Assembly: GCA_007133745.1 (NCBI GenBank)
Contig: SLMC01000058.1
Location: 1 to 5,594, forward strand
Length of the DNA stretch: 5,594 nucleotides
Source: Kiritimatiellia bacterium
Lineage (GTDB): Bacteria; Verrucomicrobiota; Kiritimatiellia; UBA8416; SLMC01
Direction: 5' to 3'
In this document: one piece after another, positions 1-5,328 of the stretch
Numbering within the stretch: position 1 is the first letter of the stretch
Layout of the letters: the number at the start of each line of letters is the position of its first letter
Program-made: the position numbers and the translations under genes
The notes under the pieces: model-generated
What the model was told of the DNA's origin: nothing
What the model saw: only the letters and a program-made list of their open reading frames with translations
Databases searched by the model: none

Positions 1-5
1 CTCAG

Positions 6-25
6 CCACCAGCGCCCACCAGCGC
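6..25. repeat. Two-copy 10-bp tandem repeat upstream of flgF
   Basis: CCACCAGCGC occurs twice in perfect tandem (6-15 and 16-25) and is followed by a C-rich run. The first 66 bases are open in all three forward frames: one ends in TGA at 58-60, one ends in TGA at 68-70 overlapping the flgF ATG, and one runs on inside flgF. The stretch could be the proline/alanine-rich tail of an upstream gene or another intergenic repeat. It is too short to decide. Confidence 0.4.
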
Positions 26-66
26 CCCCCTCCCGCCACGGCATGCGGCTTGCTTCATGAACGGTC

Positions 67-807
67 ATGAATGCGATTTCTTCCAATGCAACTTTGCGGG
101 GCATGTTGTACCAGATGGATCGGCTGGAAGCGGTCACCGACAATCTGGCCAACAGCGCCGCGCCCGGATACAAGAAAACAGTCAGCTCGCAAAGCGCGTT
201 CGATGCCATGGTCGAAAAAGCGTCGGTGCCTGGCATGCCGGATTCCGGATACAGTCAGGCGGCTCGGCGGTCCGTCGATTTTTCACCGGGCCCCCTGCGC
301 ACGACCGACAATCCGCTGGATTTTGCCATCAACGGAGACGGTTTCTTTGTGGTCGAACAGGACGAGCGCACGTTTTACACGCGCAACGGCCGGTTTCAAC
401 TCGATCCCAATGGACAGCTCGTGACAACGGGCGGCTTTGTCGTGCAGGGCCGCGACGGACCCCTGACCCTGCCGCCGGACGCCGATCTGTCGCAACTGAC
501 CGTGGACGCCGACGGAACCTTGCGTAGCGACGAGCGGGAACTGGGCGCGATTCGTTTGGCCGGATTTTCCGACACGTCCGTACTGAACCGTGTCGGTCCG
601 ACCCTGTTTTCCGCGCCGGCCGATGTCGAGCCGGAAATTCCGCAAAACAGTCGCGCCACCAATCGCGCTGTCGAAGGCGCTAACACATCGATTTACGAGG
701 AAATGGCGGAACTGATCGGAACAACCCGCTCTTTCGAGATCAGTCAGCGCATGCTCAAGCAATTGGATCAAAGCGCTGGCGAAACCATCCGGCAGTTGTC
801 CGGCTAG
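67..807 (+). CDS. flgF: Flagellar basal-body rod protein FlgF (proximal rod)
   Basis: A 246-aa axial protein of the flagellar rod/hook family. It is exported by the flagellar type III apparatus, so it has no Sec signal peptide. The N-terminal rod motif is at about 26-37 (NLANSAAPGYKK). The core block LDFAINGDGFF is at about 84-94. The C-terminal heptad-like helix is at about 209-235 (IYEEMAELIGTTRSFE, then QRMLKQLDQ). Length is close to the roughly 250 aa usual for FlgF. The FlgG-specific stretch is absent and a second gene with that stretch follows, so this is FlgF rather than FlgG. The ATG at 67 places NLAN at the family's usual distance from the start. No clear Shine-Dalgarno precedes it, but the ATG overlaps a TGA (68-70) of a frame open from the window start, so translational coupling is possible. 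A FlgE-like paralogue is less likely. Confidence 0.9.
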   Translation: MNAISSNATLRGMLYQMDRLEAVTDNLANSAAPGYKKTVSSQSAFDAMVEKASVPGMPDSGYSQAARRSVDFSPGPLRTTDNPLDFAINGDGFFVVEQDERTFYTRNGRFQLDPNGQLVTTGGFVVQGRDGPLTLPPDADLSQLTVDADGTLRSDERELGAIRLAGFSDTSVLNRVGPTLFSAPADVEPEIPQNSRATNRAVEGANTSIYEEMAELIGTTRSFEISQRMLKQLDQSAGETIRQLSG

Positions 808-841
808 CGTTTTTGATTTGAATTCACTGTCATCATCCCAT

Positions 842-1010
842 GGAATAATGGAATGAAGGAATGTTGGAACAATGATACCAAGCCGAAACGACGCTTTCAT
901 CTGTCGGAAATTATGCAACGCATTGCGCGACCGGCAAACGGAAGAAAAAGAAACGACCACAGGCTGTCAATGATTTACAACATTCCACTTTTCCAATACT
1001 CCATAATTCC
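842..1010. repeat. 169-bp intergenic repeat, copy A, with inverted GGAA-N4 arrays
   Basis: This fills most of the 282-bp flgF-flgG gap and starts 34 bp after the flgF stop. The left end has GGAA at 842, 850, 858 and 866, exactly 8 bp apart, followed by GATA. The right end has the complement: TTCC at 983 and 991, CTCC at 999 (one substitution) and TTCC at 1007, again 8 bp apart. Between the arrays is a core of about 100 bp without an obvious gene. Copy B at 1899-2067 has the same length and orientation. By hand alignment they match at about 133 of 169 positions without gaps. It could be a non-autonomous (MITE-like) element or a structured untranslated RNA segment. I see no convincing target-site duplication. 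Confidence 0.85.
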
Positions 1011-1026
1011 AGATGCAATGCATCAT

Positions 1027-1054
1027 TTGAAATTTGAAATTTGAAATCTGAGAT
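1027..1054. repeat. YTGAAAT 7-bp tandem array before flgG
   Basis: Three perfect TTGAAAT units (1027-1033, 1034-1040, 1041-1047) are followed by the variant CTGAGAT (1048-1054). A related three-unit array precedes flgI at 4072-4092. Both lie 35-39 nt ahead of a start codon, so they fall in the leader of the downstream gene. Confidence 0.85.
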
Positions 1055-1059
1055 TTAAG

Positions 1060-1084
1060 GGGCGAAGCCCGCCTTTAAGGAGGC
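1060..1084 (+). promoter_or_regulatory. flgG ribosome binding site within a small stem
   Basis: A strong Shine-Dalgarno, AAGGAGG at 1077-1083, lies 6 nt before the flgG ATG. It is part of a possible stem pairing GCCT (1071-1074) with AGGC (1081-1084). A second small hairpin, GGGC-GAA-GCCC, sits just upstream at 1060-1070. Pairing could partly mask the site. The stem is short, so regulation is only a possibility. Confidence 0.7.
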
Positions 1085-1089
1085 AAAAC

Positions 1090-1869
1090 ATGGAACGCGC
1101 ATTATGGTCGGCCGTAACCGGCATGAGAGCCCAGGAGCTCTCGATGGATACCCTCGCCAACAATTTGGCGAACATCAACACGACGGGCTTTAAAACCAGT
1201 CATATCAGTTTTCAGGACATGCTCTATTCCAGCTTGCGCACGCCCGGCGCCGACAGCGGGGAAGGGCAGGTGCCCGTGGGCATACAGGTCGGGCATGGAA
1301 CCCGCGTTGCCGGAATCGCCCGAACTTTCCAGCAAGGCGCCCTGATCAATACCGGCGGCGATTTCGATATGGCCATCGAAGGCGACGGCTTTTTCGAGGT
1401 CATCATGCCGGACGGCGATTCGGGCTACACGCGCGACGGTTCTTTCAAGATCAATGGCAACGGCGAAGTCGTGACCCTCGACGGCTACCGGGTTTCCGGT
1501 TTCGACACGATCGATCCCGGTACCACCGATGTGACCATCGCTCCCGACGGCGGCTTTACGACCATCGTGAACGGTTCGCCGGTCAGCAAATCGCGCCTGA
1601 CCCTCGTGCGCTTCATCAATCCGGCCGGCCTGCGCTCCGTCGGCAAGAACCTGTACAAGGCCACGGAAGCCAGCGGCGACCCGCAAACCGGGCAGAACCC
1701 CGGCGAAAACGGCGTCGGCTTCATCGCGCAACGGCATCTGGAAGCCTCCAACGTCAACGCCGCCGAACAACTGGTCAACATGATCACCTCCCAACGTGCC
1801 TATGAAGCCGCCTCCAAGGCGATTCGGGCCAGCGACGAGATGATGGGCCAGGCGAATAATTTGAGATAG
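1090..1869 (+). CDS. flgG: Flagellar distal rod protein FlgG
   Basis: A 259-aa distal-rod protein, almost the same length as enterobacterial FlgG (260 aa). The N-terminal motif NNLANINTTGFK is at 24-35. The FlgG-specific stretch at about 46-66 (YSSLRTPGADSGEGQ, then VPVGIQVG) corresponds to the YQTIRQPGAQSSEQTTLP-type segment that makes the rod stiff; its presence separates FlgG from the hook protein FlgE and from FlgF. The block QGALINTGGDFDMAIEGDGFF lies at 82-102. The C-terminal helix at about 217-245 contains LEASNVNAAEQLVNMI and SQRAYEA. There is no Sec signal, as expected for a type III-exported axial protein. The start is fixed by a strong AAGGAGG at 1077-1083. The P and L rings encoded downstream assemble around this part of the rod. 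Confidence 0.97.
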   Translation: MERALWSAVTGMRAQELSMDTLANNLANINTTGFKTSHISFQDMLYSSLRTPGADSGEGQVPVGIQVGHGTRVAGIARTFQQGALINTGGDFDMAIEGDGFFEVIMPDGDSGYTRDGSFKINGNGEVVTLDGYRVSGFDTIDPGTTDVTIAPDGGFTTIVNGSPVSKSRLTLVRFINPAGLRSVGKNLYKATEASGDPQTGQNPGENGVGFIAQRHLEASNVNAAEQLVNMITSQRAYEAASKAIRASDEMMGQANNLR

Positions 1870-1898
1870 GCGGCGGGCGGGAAGCAGTTGTCACCCAT

Positions 1899-2067
1899 GG
1901 AATAATGGAACGGGGGAATGTTGGAACAATGATAGCAAGCCGAAATGGCGATTTCCTCTGTCGCAAATTCTGCAACGCACTGCGCGAAAAGCAAGCGTAT
2001 GGCAAAGGCGACGCCAATGGCTTTCAATGGTTTACAACATTCCATTCTTCCACTGTTCCACTATTCC
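1899..2067. repeat. 169-bp intergenic repeat, copy B, with inverted GGAA-N4 arrays
   Basis: This is the second copy, starting 29 bp after the flgG stop and in the same orientation as copy A. GGAA occurs at 1899, 1907, 1915 and 1923; TTCC occurs at 2040, 2048, 2056 and 2064. All eight tetramers are intact and exactly 8 bp apart. The left array and its flank match copy A best (33 of 36). The core matches at about 70 of 96, with divergence concentrated between about 1988 and 2015. The right array matches at about 30 of 37. Because the tetramers are kept while the spacers vary, phasing of GGAA looks like the conserved property. Confidence 0.85.
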
Positions 2068-2215
2068 AATGCGTTATGGGATTGTACAGTGGGCAAGGCG
2101 TCCCCTGCGACCTTGGTCGCGGGAACGGGAGATGAAGCAAGAAAACCGTGAAGTGTAAACCGTAACCCGCGTGTCATCAAGTCATCGGGTCATCGGGTCT
2201 TGAAAGGCACATGTT
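2068..2215. other. Rest of the flgG-flgA gap: palindrome and GTCATC tandem repeat
   Basis: With copy B this makes up the 346-bp gap before flgA. It holds a palindrome pairing GCGACC (2107-2112) with GGTCGC (2115-2120), extended by TCCC (2101-2104) against GGGA (2121-2124) across a 2-nt bulge. It also holds three 8-bp units, GTCATCAA, GTCATCGG and GTCATCGG (2173-2196), followed by a partial GTC. The flgA Shine-Dalgarno-like GAAAGG is at 2202-2207. I see no gene, and no T-tract that would make the palindrome an intrinsic terminator. Confidence 0.6.
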
Positions 2216-3181
2216 ATGACACATCGAAAAAATTGCGCAATGCCATGGTTGGCCGCGCTCCTGTCCGGCTGGCTGGCCGCAACCGGTTTGGCCCGCGCGC
2301 AGATGATCGAGTTGCGTTCGAACGACTCTATTCAGGGCGGCATGGTGCTGTTGCGGGATATTGCGCATTCGCCCAACGCATTGCCCGAAACTTGGCGCGA
2401 CCGTGAAATCGTCAAGGCGCCCCAGCCCGGCGAGCCGGCTCAGGTCTCCCTGACCATGATTGCCGCCGCCCTGAACCAGTATCAGGACATGCGCCATGTC
2501 GTGTTGCGGGGCGAAGCCCATCTCTCGCTGCAACGGGCCGGTACGCTGCTGGCGGCGGAAAAGCTGCATGCCGCCGTGCGCGCCTTTGCCGGCGCCCAGC
2601 CTCCATGGCAGGACGCCGAACTGCATATCGAATGCGAGCCGTCCGACATCGAAATTCCCGCATCCGAACTCGAACCTGAAATCCGGGTGCTGAGCATGAC
2701 CTCCGGCGAGCGTCCGAATTACTACCGATTTTCCGCCGAAATTGCGACATCCGGCGGCAGTTCAGTTCGTATCGTCGATGTGTCGGCCAAAGTCGAACCT
2801 ATGCAAAAGGTCTGGGTCGCCGCCCGTCAGTTGGCACGCGGCCATGTGCTGGAGGCGCAGGATCTCGATGTGCTCTGGTTGTCGCCCGATGCCGCCCAGA
2901 ATTTCCTGTCCGGCGAAGAACCGGTCTTCGGACTGGAAGCCAACCGCGACATCCGCGCGCGCCAGCCGTTAGCCCCCCATTTCCTGGTTCCGCCCATCAA
3001 CGCGCGACGGGGCGACACCGTCAATGTCGTGGCCATGCGCGGCGGGCTTCAGGTGGCCTTGCGCGCCACCGCCCTGGCCAACGGCCGACGTGGCGAACGC
3101 ATCATGTGCATGAACGAAACATCGCGACGCCGGTTCCTCGTGCGCCTCACCGACGTCCGCGAAGCCACCGTCGACTTTTAA
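2216..3181 (+). CDS. flgA: FlgA, periplasmic chaperone for P-ring assembly
   Basis: A 321-aa secreted protein. In known systems FlgA binds FlgI in the periplasm and helps it polymerise into the P ring. A Sec signal peptide spans residues 1-28: basic MTHRK, a hydrophobic stretch, then LARA with cleavage before Q29. The C-terminal half matches the FlgA/SAF-like region. From about 199 it reads VWVAARQLARGHVLEAQDLD, the AAR-x(2)-ARG-x(2)-L-x(2)-DL pattern typical of SAF domains. From 264 to the end it has RRGDTVNVVAMRGGLQVALR, then the ALANGRRGERI turn and N-E-T-S. At 321 aa it is about 100 residues longer than enterobacterial FlgA, mostly in the region before 199. The ATG at 2216 has GAAAGG (2202-2207) 8 nt upstream; the ATG at 2211 is out of frame. 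Placement between flgG and flgH-flgI fits its role. Confidence 0.92.
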   Translation: MTHRKNCAMPWLAALLSGWLAATGLARAQMIELRSNDSIQGGMVLLRDIAHSPNALPETWRDREIVKAPQPGEPAQVSLTMIAAALNQYQDMRHVVLRGEAHLSLQRAGTLLAAEKLHAAVRAFAGAQPPWQDAELHIECEPSDIEIPASELEPEIRVLSMTSGERPNYYRFSAEIATSGGSSVRIVDVSAKVEPMQKVWVAARQLARGHVLEAQDLDVLWLSPDAAQNFLSGEEPVFGLEANRDIRARQPLAPHFLVPPINARRGDTVNVVAMRGGLQVALRATALANGRRGERIMCMNETSRRRFLVRLTDVREATVDF

Positions 3182-3195
3182 AACACAACCATAGC

Positions 3196-3261
3196 TTTTA
3201 CACGCTCTTTGCGACCTATACAAACATAACGGTTCCAAATTTTTACACTCTCTTTGCGACC
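3196..3261. repeat. 21-bp direct repeat in the flgA-flgH gap
   Basis: TTTTACACGCTCTTTGCGAC plus C (3196-3216) recurs at 3241-3261 with one change (G to T at the ninth base), giving 20 of 21 matches. The two starts are 45 bp apart. The end of the second copy forms the left arm of the palindrome at 3253-3277. Confidence 0.8.
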
Positions 3262-3277
3262 ACTGAGTGGTCGCAAA
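3253..3277. repeat. 25-bp palindrome just upstream of flgH
   Basis: Arms TTTGCGACCAC (3253-3263) and GTGGTCGCAAA (3267-3277) are perfect complements around TGA. The hairpin ends 22 nt before the flgH ATG and only 8 nt before its Shine-Dalgarno. It could be a protein-binding operator or a leader hairpin. An A-run follows on the + strand rather than a T-run, so it does not look like an intrinsic terminator for flgA. Confidence 0.75.
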
Positions 3278-3299
3278 AAAAACAAGAAAGGCGGACATC

Positions 3300-3938
3300 A
3301 TGAAAACCCTTAACAAACGTGCCGGGCTGTGGCCGAGCGCCGCCTTGATCGGGCTGATGCTCGGTCTCGCCGCCGCGCAGGCCGAAGAGCCCAAACCGTC
3401 CTGGGCGCTGGCCATGCGGCTGACCGCCGATACCAGCGCCCGCGCCGTGGGCGATCTGGTCACCGTCATCATCGAAGAGCAGGCCGAAACATCCCGGTCC
3501 GCCCAGAGTTCGTCCAGCAGAAACACCAGGATGGGTGGTGAAATGGGCGTGACGTATCCGACCCTCGACAATTTGGCCACGCCTTGGACCAATGCGGTGA
3601 TTCCTTCATGGACGCTTGATACCAGCCGCTCTTTCGAAGGCAGCGGCGCCACGGCTAACAGCGACAAACTGGAAACGAAAATCGCCGCCCGCGTCACGGA
3701 AGTGCTGCCGAACGGCAACCTGATGATCGAAGGGCGCCGCTCCATGATTGTTCAGGACGAAAGCGTCGAAATCGTGCTGACCGGCACGGTGCGCCAGCGC
3801 GACATTACCGGGGAAAACACTATCGAGTCCTCGCGCGTGGCCGATGCCTCCATCAAGTATCTCAGCAGCGGACCCATAGCGAAAAACCAGAAAAGGGGAC
3901 TGCTCACACGGCTCTGGAACTGGATCAACCCGTTTTAA
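3300..3938 (+). CDS. flgH: Flagellar L-ring protein FlgH
   Basis: A 212-aa subunit of the outer-membrane L ring, the bushing through which the rod passes. An N-terminal signal peptide covers about 1-28 (basic MKTLNKR, hydrophobic core, then AAAQA before EE). Conserved blocks are RAVGDLVTVIIEEQA (48-62), SFEGSGATANSDKLETKI (about 111-128), VLPNGNLMIEGRRSMIV (about 135-151), then GTVRQRDI (162-169) and NTIESSRVADASIKY (173-187). The protein ends in PF, as many FlgH proteins do. Most FlgH proteins are lipoproteins, but this one has no cysteine anywhere and so no lipobox. ATG 3300 is preferred because GAAAGG (3286-3291) lies 8 nt upstream; an in-frame GTG at 3267 lies inside a palindrome. It is slightly shorter than E. 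coli FlgH (232 aa), mainly for lack of the linker after the lipid-anchored cysteine. Confidence 0.95.
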   Translation: MKTLNKRAGLWPSAALIGLMLGLAAAQAEEPKPSWALAMRLTADTSARAVGDLVTVIIEEQAETSRSAQSSSSRNTRMGGEMGVTYPTLDNLATPWTNAVIPSWTLDTSRSFEGSGATANSDKLETKIAARVTEVLPNGNLMIEGRRSMIVQDESVEIVLTGTVRQRDITGENTIESSRVADASIKYLSSGPIAKNQKRGLLTRLWNWINPF

Positions 3939-3992
3939 AGGCATCGGACTTGCTATCCACAACGACAGAAGTCATGCGGCATGATCAGAAGC

Positions 3993-4042
3993 GTGGCATG
4001 GGCATCTTGCCCATGGAATCGCGGGCGGGACGCCCGTGCCAC
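3993..4042. repeat. 50-bp three-way-junction element between flgH and flgI
   Basis: Outer arms GTGGCA (3993-3998) and TGCCAC (4037-4042) pair perfectly. They enclose hairpin TGGGCA-TCTT-less loop arms at 3999-4004 and 4008-4013 (loop TCT) and hairpin CGGGCG (4022-4027) with CGCCCG (4031-4036; loop GGA). An 8-nt linker (4014-4021) joins the two. An alternative fold pairs the whole 11-base ends with one G-T wobble. I recall elements of this type dispersed in gaps of Planctomycetes/PVC-related genomes, where their minus-strand reading yields spurious peptides ending in GQDAHAT-like sequence. A mobile or structural repeat is the likeliest class. Confidence 0.75.
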
Positions 4043-4071
4043 CCTATGACTGCGACAGGGAATTAGATTGT

Positions 4072-4092
4072 TTGAAATCTGAAATCTGAAAT
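4072..4092. repeat. YTGAAAT 7-bp tandem array before flgI
   Basis: One TTGAAAT (4072-4078) is followed by two CTGAAAT units (4079-4085, 4086-4092). It is the same family as the array at 1027-1054, and again sits just ahead of a leader stem and Shine-Dalgarno. Confidence 0.85.
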
Positions 4093-4109
4093 TTGGGTTG
4101 CGGGCGTCA

Positions 4110-4125
4110 GCCTGACTTAGGGGGC
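4110..4125 (+). promoter_or_regulatory. flgI ribosome binding site within a small stem
   Basis: AGGGGG at 4119-4124 lies 7 nt before ATG 4132 and supports that start over an in-frame TTG at 4093. GCCT (4110-4113) can pair with GGGC (4122-4125), counting one G-U pair. This resembles the flgG leader, where GCCT and AGGC flank the Shine-Dalgarno. Both leaders continue with GGCAA before the start codon. Confidence 0.55.
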
Positions 4126-4131
4126 AACGGA

Positions 4132-5316
4132 ATGAAGGTCCAAAAACAAAGACGCCGGGTTCAAAGCGCATGGCTGACGACCGGTTTGCTGATGCTCGCC
4201 CTGTGCCCGGTCCATGCGCAAACGCAGACGGCGCCAGCCGGACCGGGCTCGTCCCGTATCAAGGATATCGCCCGCATCGCCGGACTCGAAAGCCTGGATT
4301 TGGTCGGCTACGGCATTGTCGTCGGCTTGCGCGGCACAGGCGACAAGGACTTGCAGTTGACACGCCAAACGGCGGCGAACCTGATGGAAAACTTCAATAT
4401 TTCCATCCGGGCCGCCGATATCTCCAGCATGAACGTGGCCGCAGTGATCGTCACAGCCGTCGCACCCCCCTTCCACAAGGCGGGCGACCGGATCGATGTT
4501 CAGATTTCCTCCATCGGCGACGCGACCTCCCTTGAAGGCGGCATTCTGATCATGACCCCCATGTTCGATCCGAACGGAGAACTGACCGCCCTGGCCCAGG
4601 GCAGCGTGACGCTGGGCGGATTCAGCGCTGGCCGCGACGCGCCCGGTGGCGCATCCGTAACCCGCAACCACACCACGTCCGGTACGATCCCGAGCGCGGC
4701 CGTGCTGCGCGTCTCGCAGAGCGGAAAATTTTACCGTAACGGTCTCATGCAACTGGTGCTGCGTCATCCTGATTTCACAACCGCCGACCGCATGGCCACG
4801 GCCATCAACCGCGAAATGGGCGGACTGGCCGTCGCCCGCGACGCATCCACGGTGGCCGTTAAAATCCCCGATCAGACGCTGGATATCGGTCAGGCCGCCG
4901 CCTTTGTCGCGCGCCTGGAAACCATCCGCATCCACCCCGACATGCAGGCGCGCGTTGTGGTGAACGAACGGACCGGCACCATTGTCATGGGCGGCGAAGT
5001 CCATATCGGCCAGGCCGTCGTCGCGCACGGCAACATCACCGTCACCATCAAGGAAACGCTGCATCCGTCGCATCCAAGCAACTTGGCGATCGGACTGCGC
5101 GATGCCGAACTGGATGTCCGCTCGCTCGAAACCCCGGATACCGAAGTTACCGTCGAAGAGGAAAAAGCGCGGGTCATGGTTGTGCCGTCCACCACGACCG
5201 TGCGCGACTTGGCCGACACGCTCAATATCATGGGGGCCACCCCGCGCGACTTGATTTCCATCCTGCAGGCCCTGCATCGGCTCGGCGCCATCCAAATGGA
5301 ACTGACCGCGATGTAG
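4132..5316 (+). CDS. flgI: Flagellar P-ring protein FlgI
   Basis: A 394-aa precursor of the P-ring subunit, which encircles the rod in the peptidoglycan layer. The Sec signal peptide spans 1-29: basic KVQKQRRR, hydrophobic TTGLLMLALC, then PVHA before Q30. The family signature begins at 42 with RIKDIARIAGLESLDLVGYG and continues through VVGLRGTGDK to 72. Next are NVAAVIVTAVAPPF (101-114), SSIGDATSLEGGILIMTP (about 126-143) and LAQGSVTLGGF (about 154-164). RVVVNERTGTIVMGGEV spans 284-300 and VAHGNITVTI 307-316. The C-terminal block at 357-391 contains LADTLNIMGATPRDLISILQ. Length is near the family norm of 350-400 aa. The mature part has no cysteine, so it lacks the disulfide that stabilises the enterobacterial protein; many non-enteric FlgI proteins are alike in this. 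The start is set by AGGGGG at 4119-4124. It is the client of FlgA. Confidence 0.97.
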   Translation: MKVQKQRRRVQSAWLTTGLLMLALCPVHAQTQTAPAGPGSSRIKDIARIAGLESLDLVGYGIVVGLRGTGDKDLQLTRQTAANLMENFNISIRAADISSMNVAAVIVTAVAPPFHKAGDRIDVQISSIGDATSLEGGILIMTPMFDPNGELTALAQGSVTLGGFSAGRDAPGGASVTRNHTTSGTIPSAAVLRVSQSGKFYRNGLMQLVLRHPDFTTADRMATAINREMGGLAVARDASTVAVKIPDQTLDIGQAAAFVARLETIRIHPDMQARVVVNERTGTIVMGGEVHIGQAVVAHGNITVTIKETLHPSHPSNLAIGLRDAELDVRSLETPDTEVTVEEEKARVMVVPSTTTVRDLADTLNIMGATPRDLISILQALHRLGAIQMELTAM

Positions 5317-5328
5317 GGGTGAAGAAAA

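Noticed and set aside
831..1026. Target-site duplication (CATCAT at 831-836 and 1021-1026) around copy A
   Set aside because: The hexamers do not abut the repeat ends (5 bp away on one side, 10 bp on the other), and copy B has no equivalent, so this is probably chance.
853..1044. Small + strand open frame in copy A, and others at 1905-2151 in copy B
   Set aside because: They lie inside the repeat, begin within the GGAA arrays and encode low-complexity peptides. The reading frame is not conserved as a protein between the two copies.
1800..2045. Similar minus-strand peptides from copies A and B (sharing IIVPTF and SIIPW)
   Set aside because: The similarity is explained by the DNA repeat itself. 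The frames run from the repeat into antisense of flgF or flgG, and no start signal or known family is visible.
3197..3222. Sigma-70-like promoter TTTACA ... TATACA before flgH
   Set aside because: The spacer is only 14 bp, well short of the usual 16-18 bp, and the TTTACA is part of the 21-bp direct repeat.
3253..3283. Intrinsic terminator after flgA
   Set aside because: The hairpin is good but is followed by an A-run on the + strand. A terminator in the direction of the operon needs a T-run after the stem.
3267..3299. GTG 3267 as the flgH start
   Set aside because: It lies in the right arm of the palindrome and would add charged residues ahead of the signal peptide. ATG 3300 has a good Shine-Dalgarno at proper spacing.
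3994..4010. Sigma-54-like promoter (TGGCATG ... TTGC) ahead of flgI
   Set aside because: The GG-to-GC spacing is 2 bp too long for a -24/-12 promoter, and both boxes are accounted for by stems of the junction element.
4093..4131. TTG 4093 as the flgI start
   Set aside because: It would add 13 residues before a normal signal peptide and has no Shine-Dalgarno. ATG 4132 has AGGGGG 7 nt upstream.
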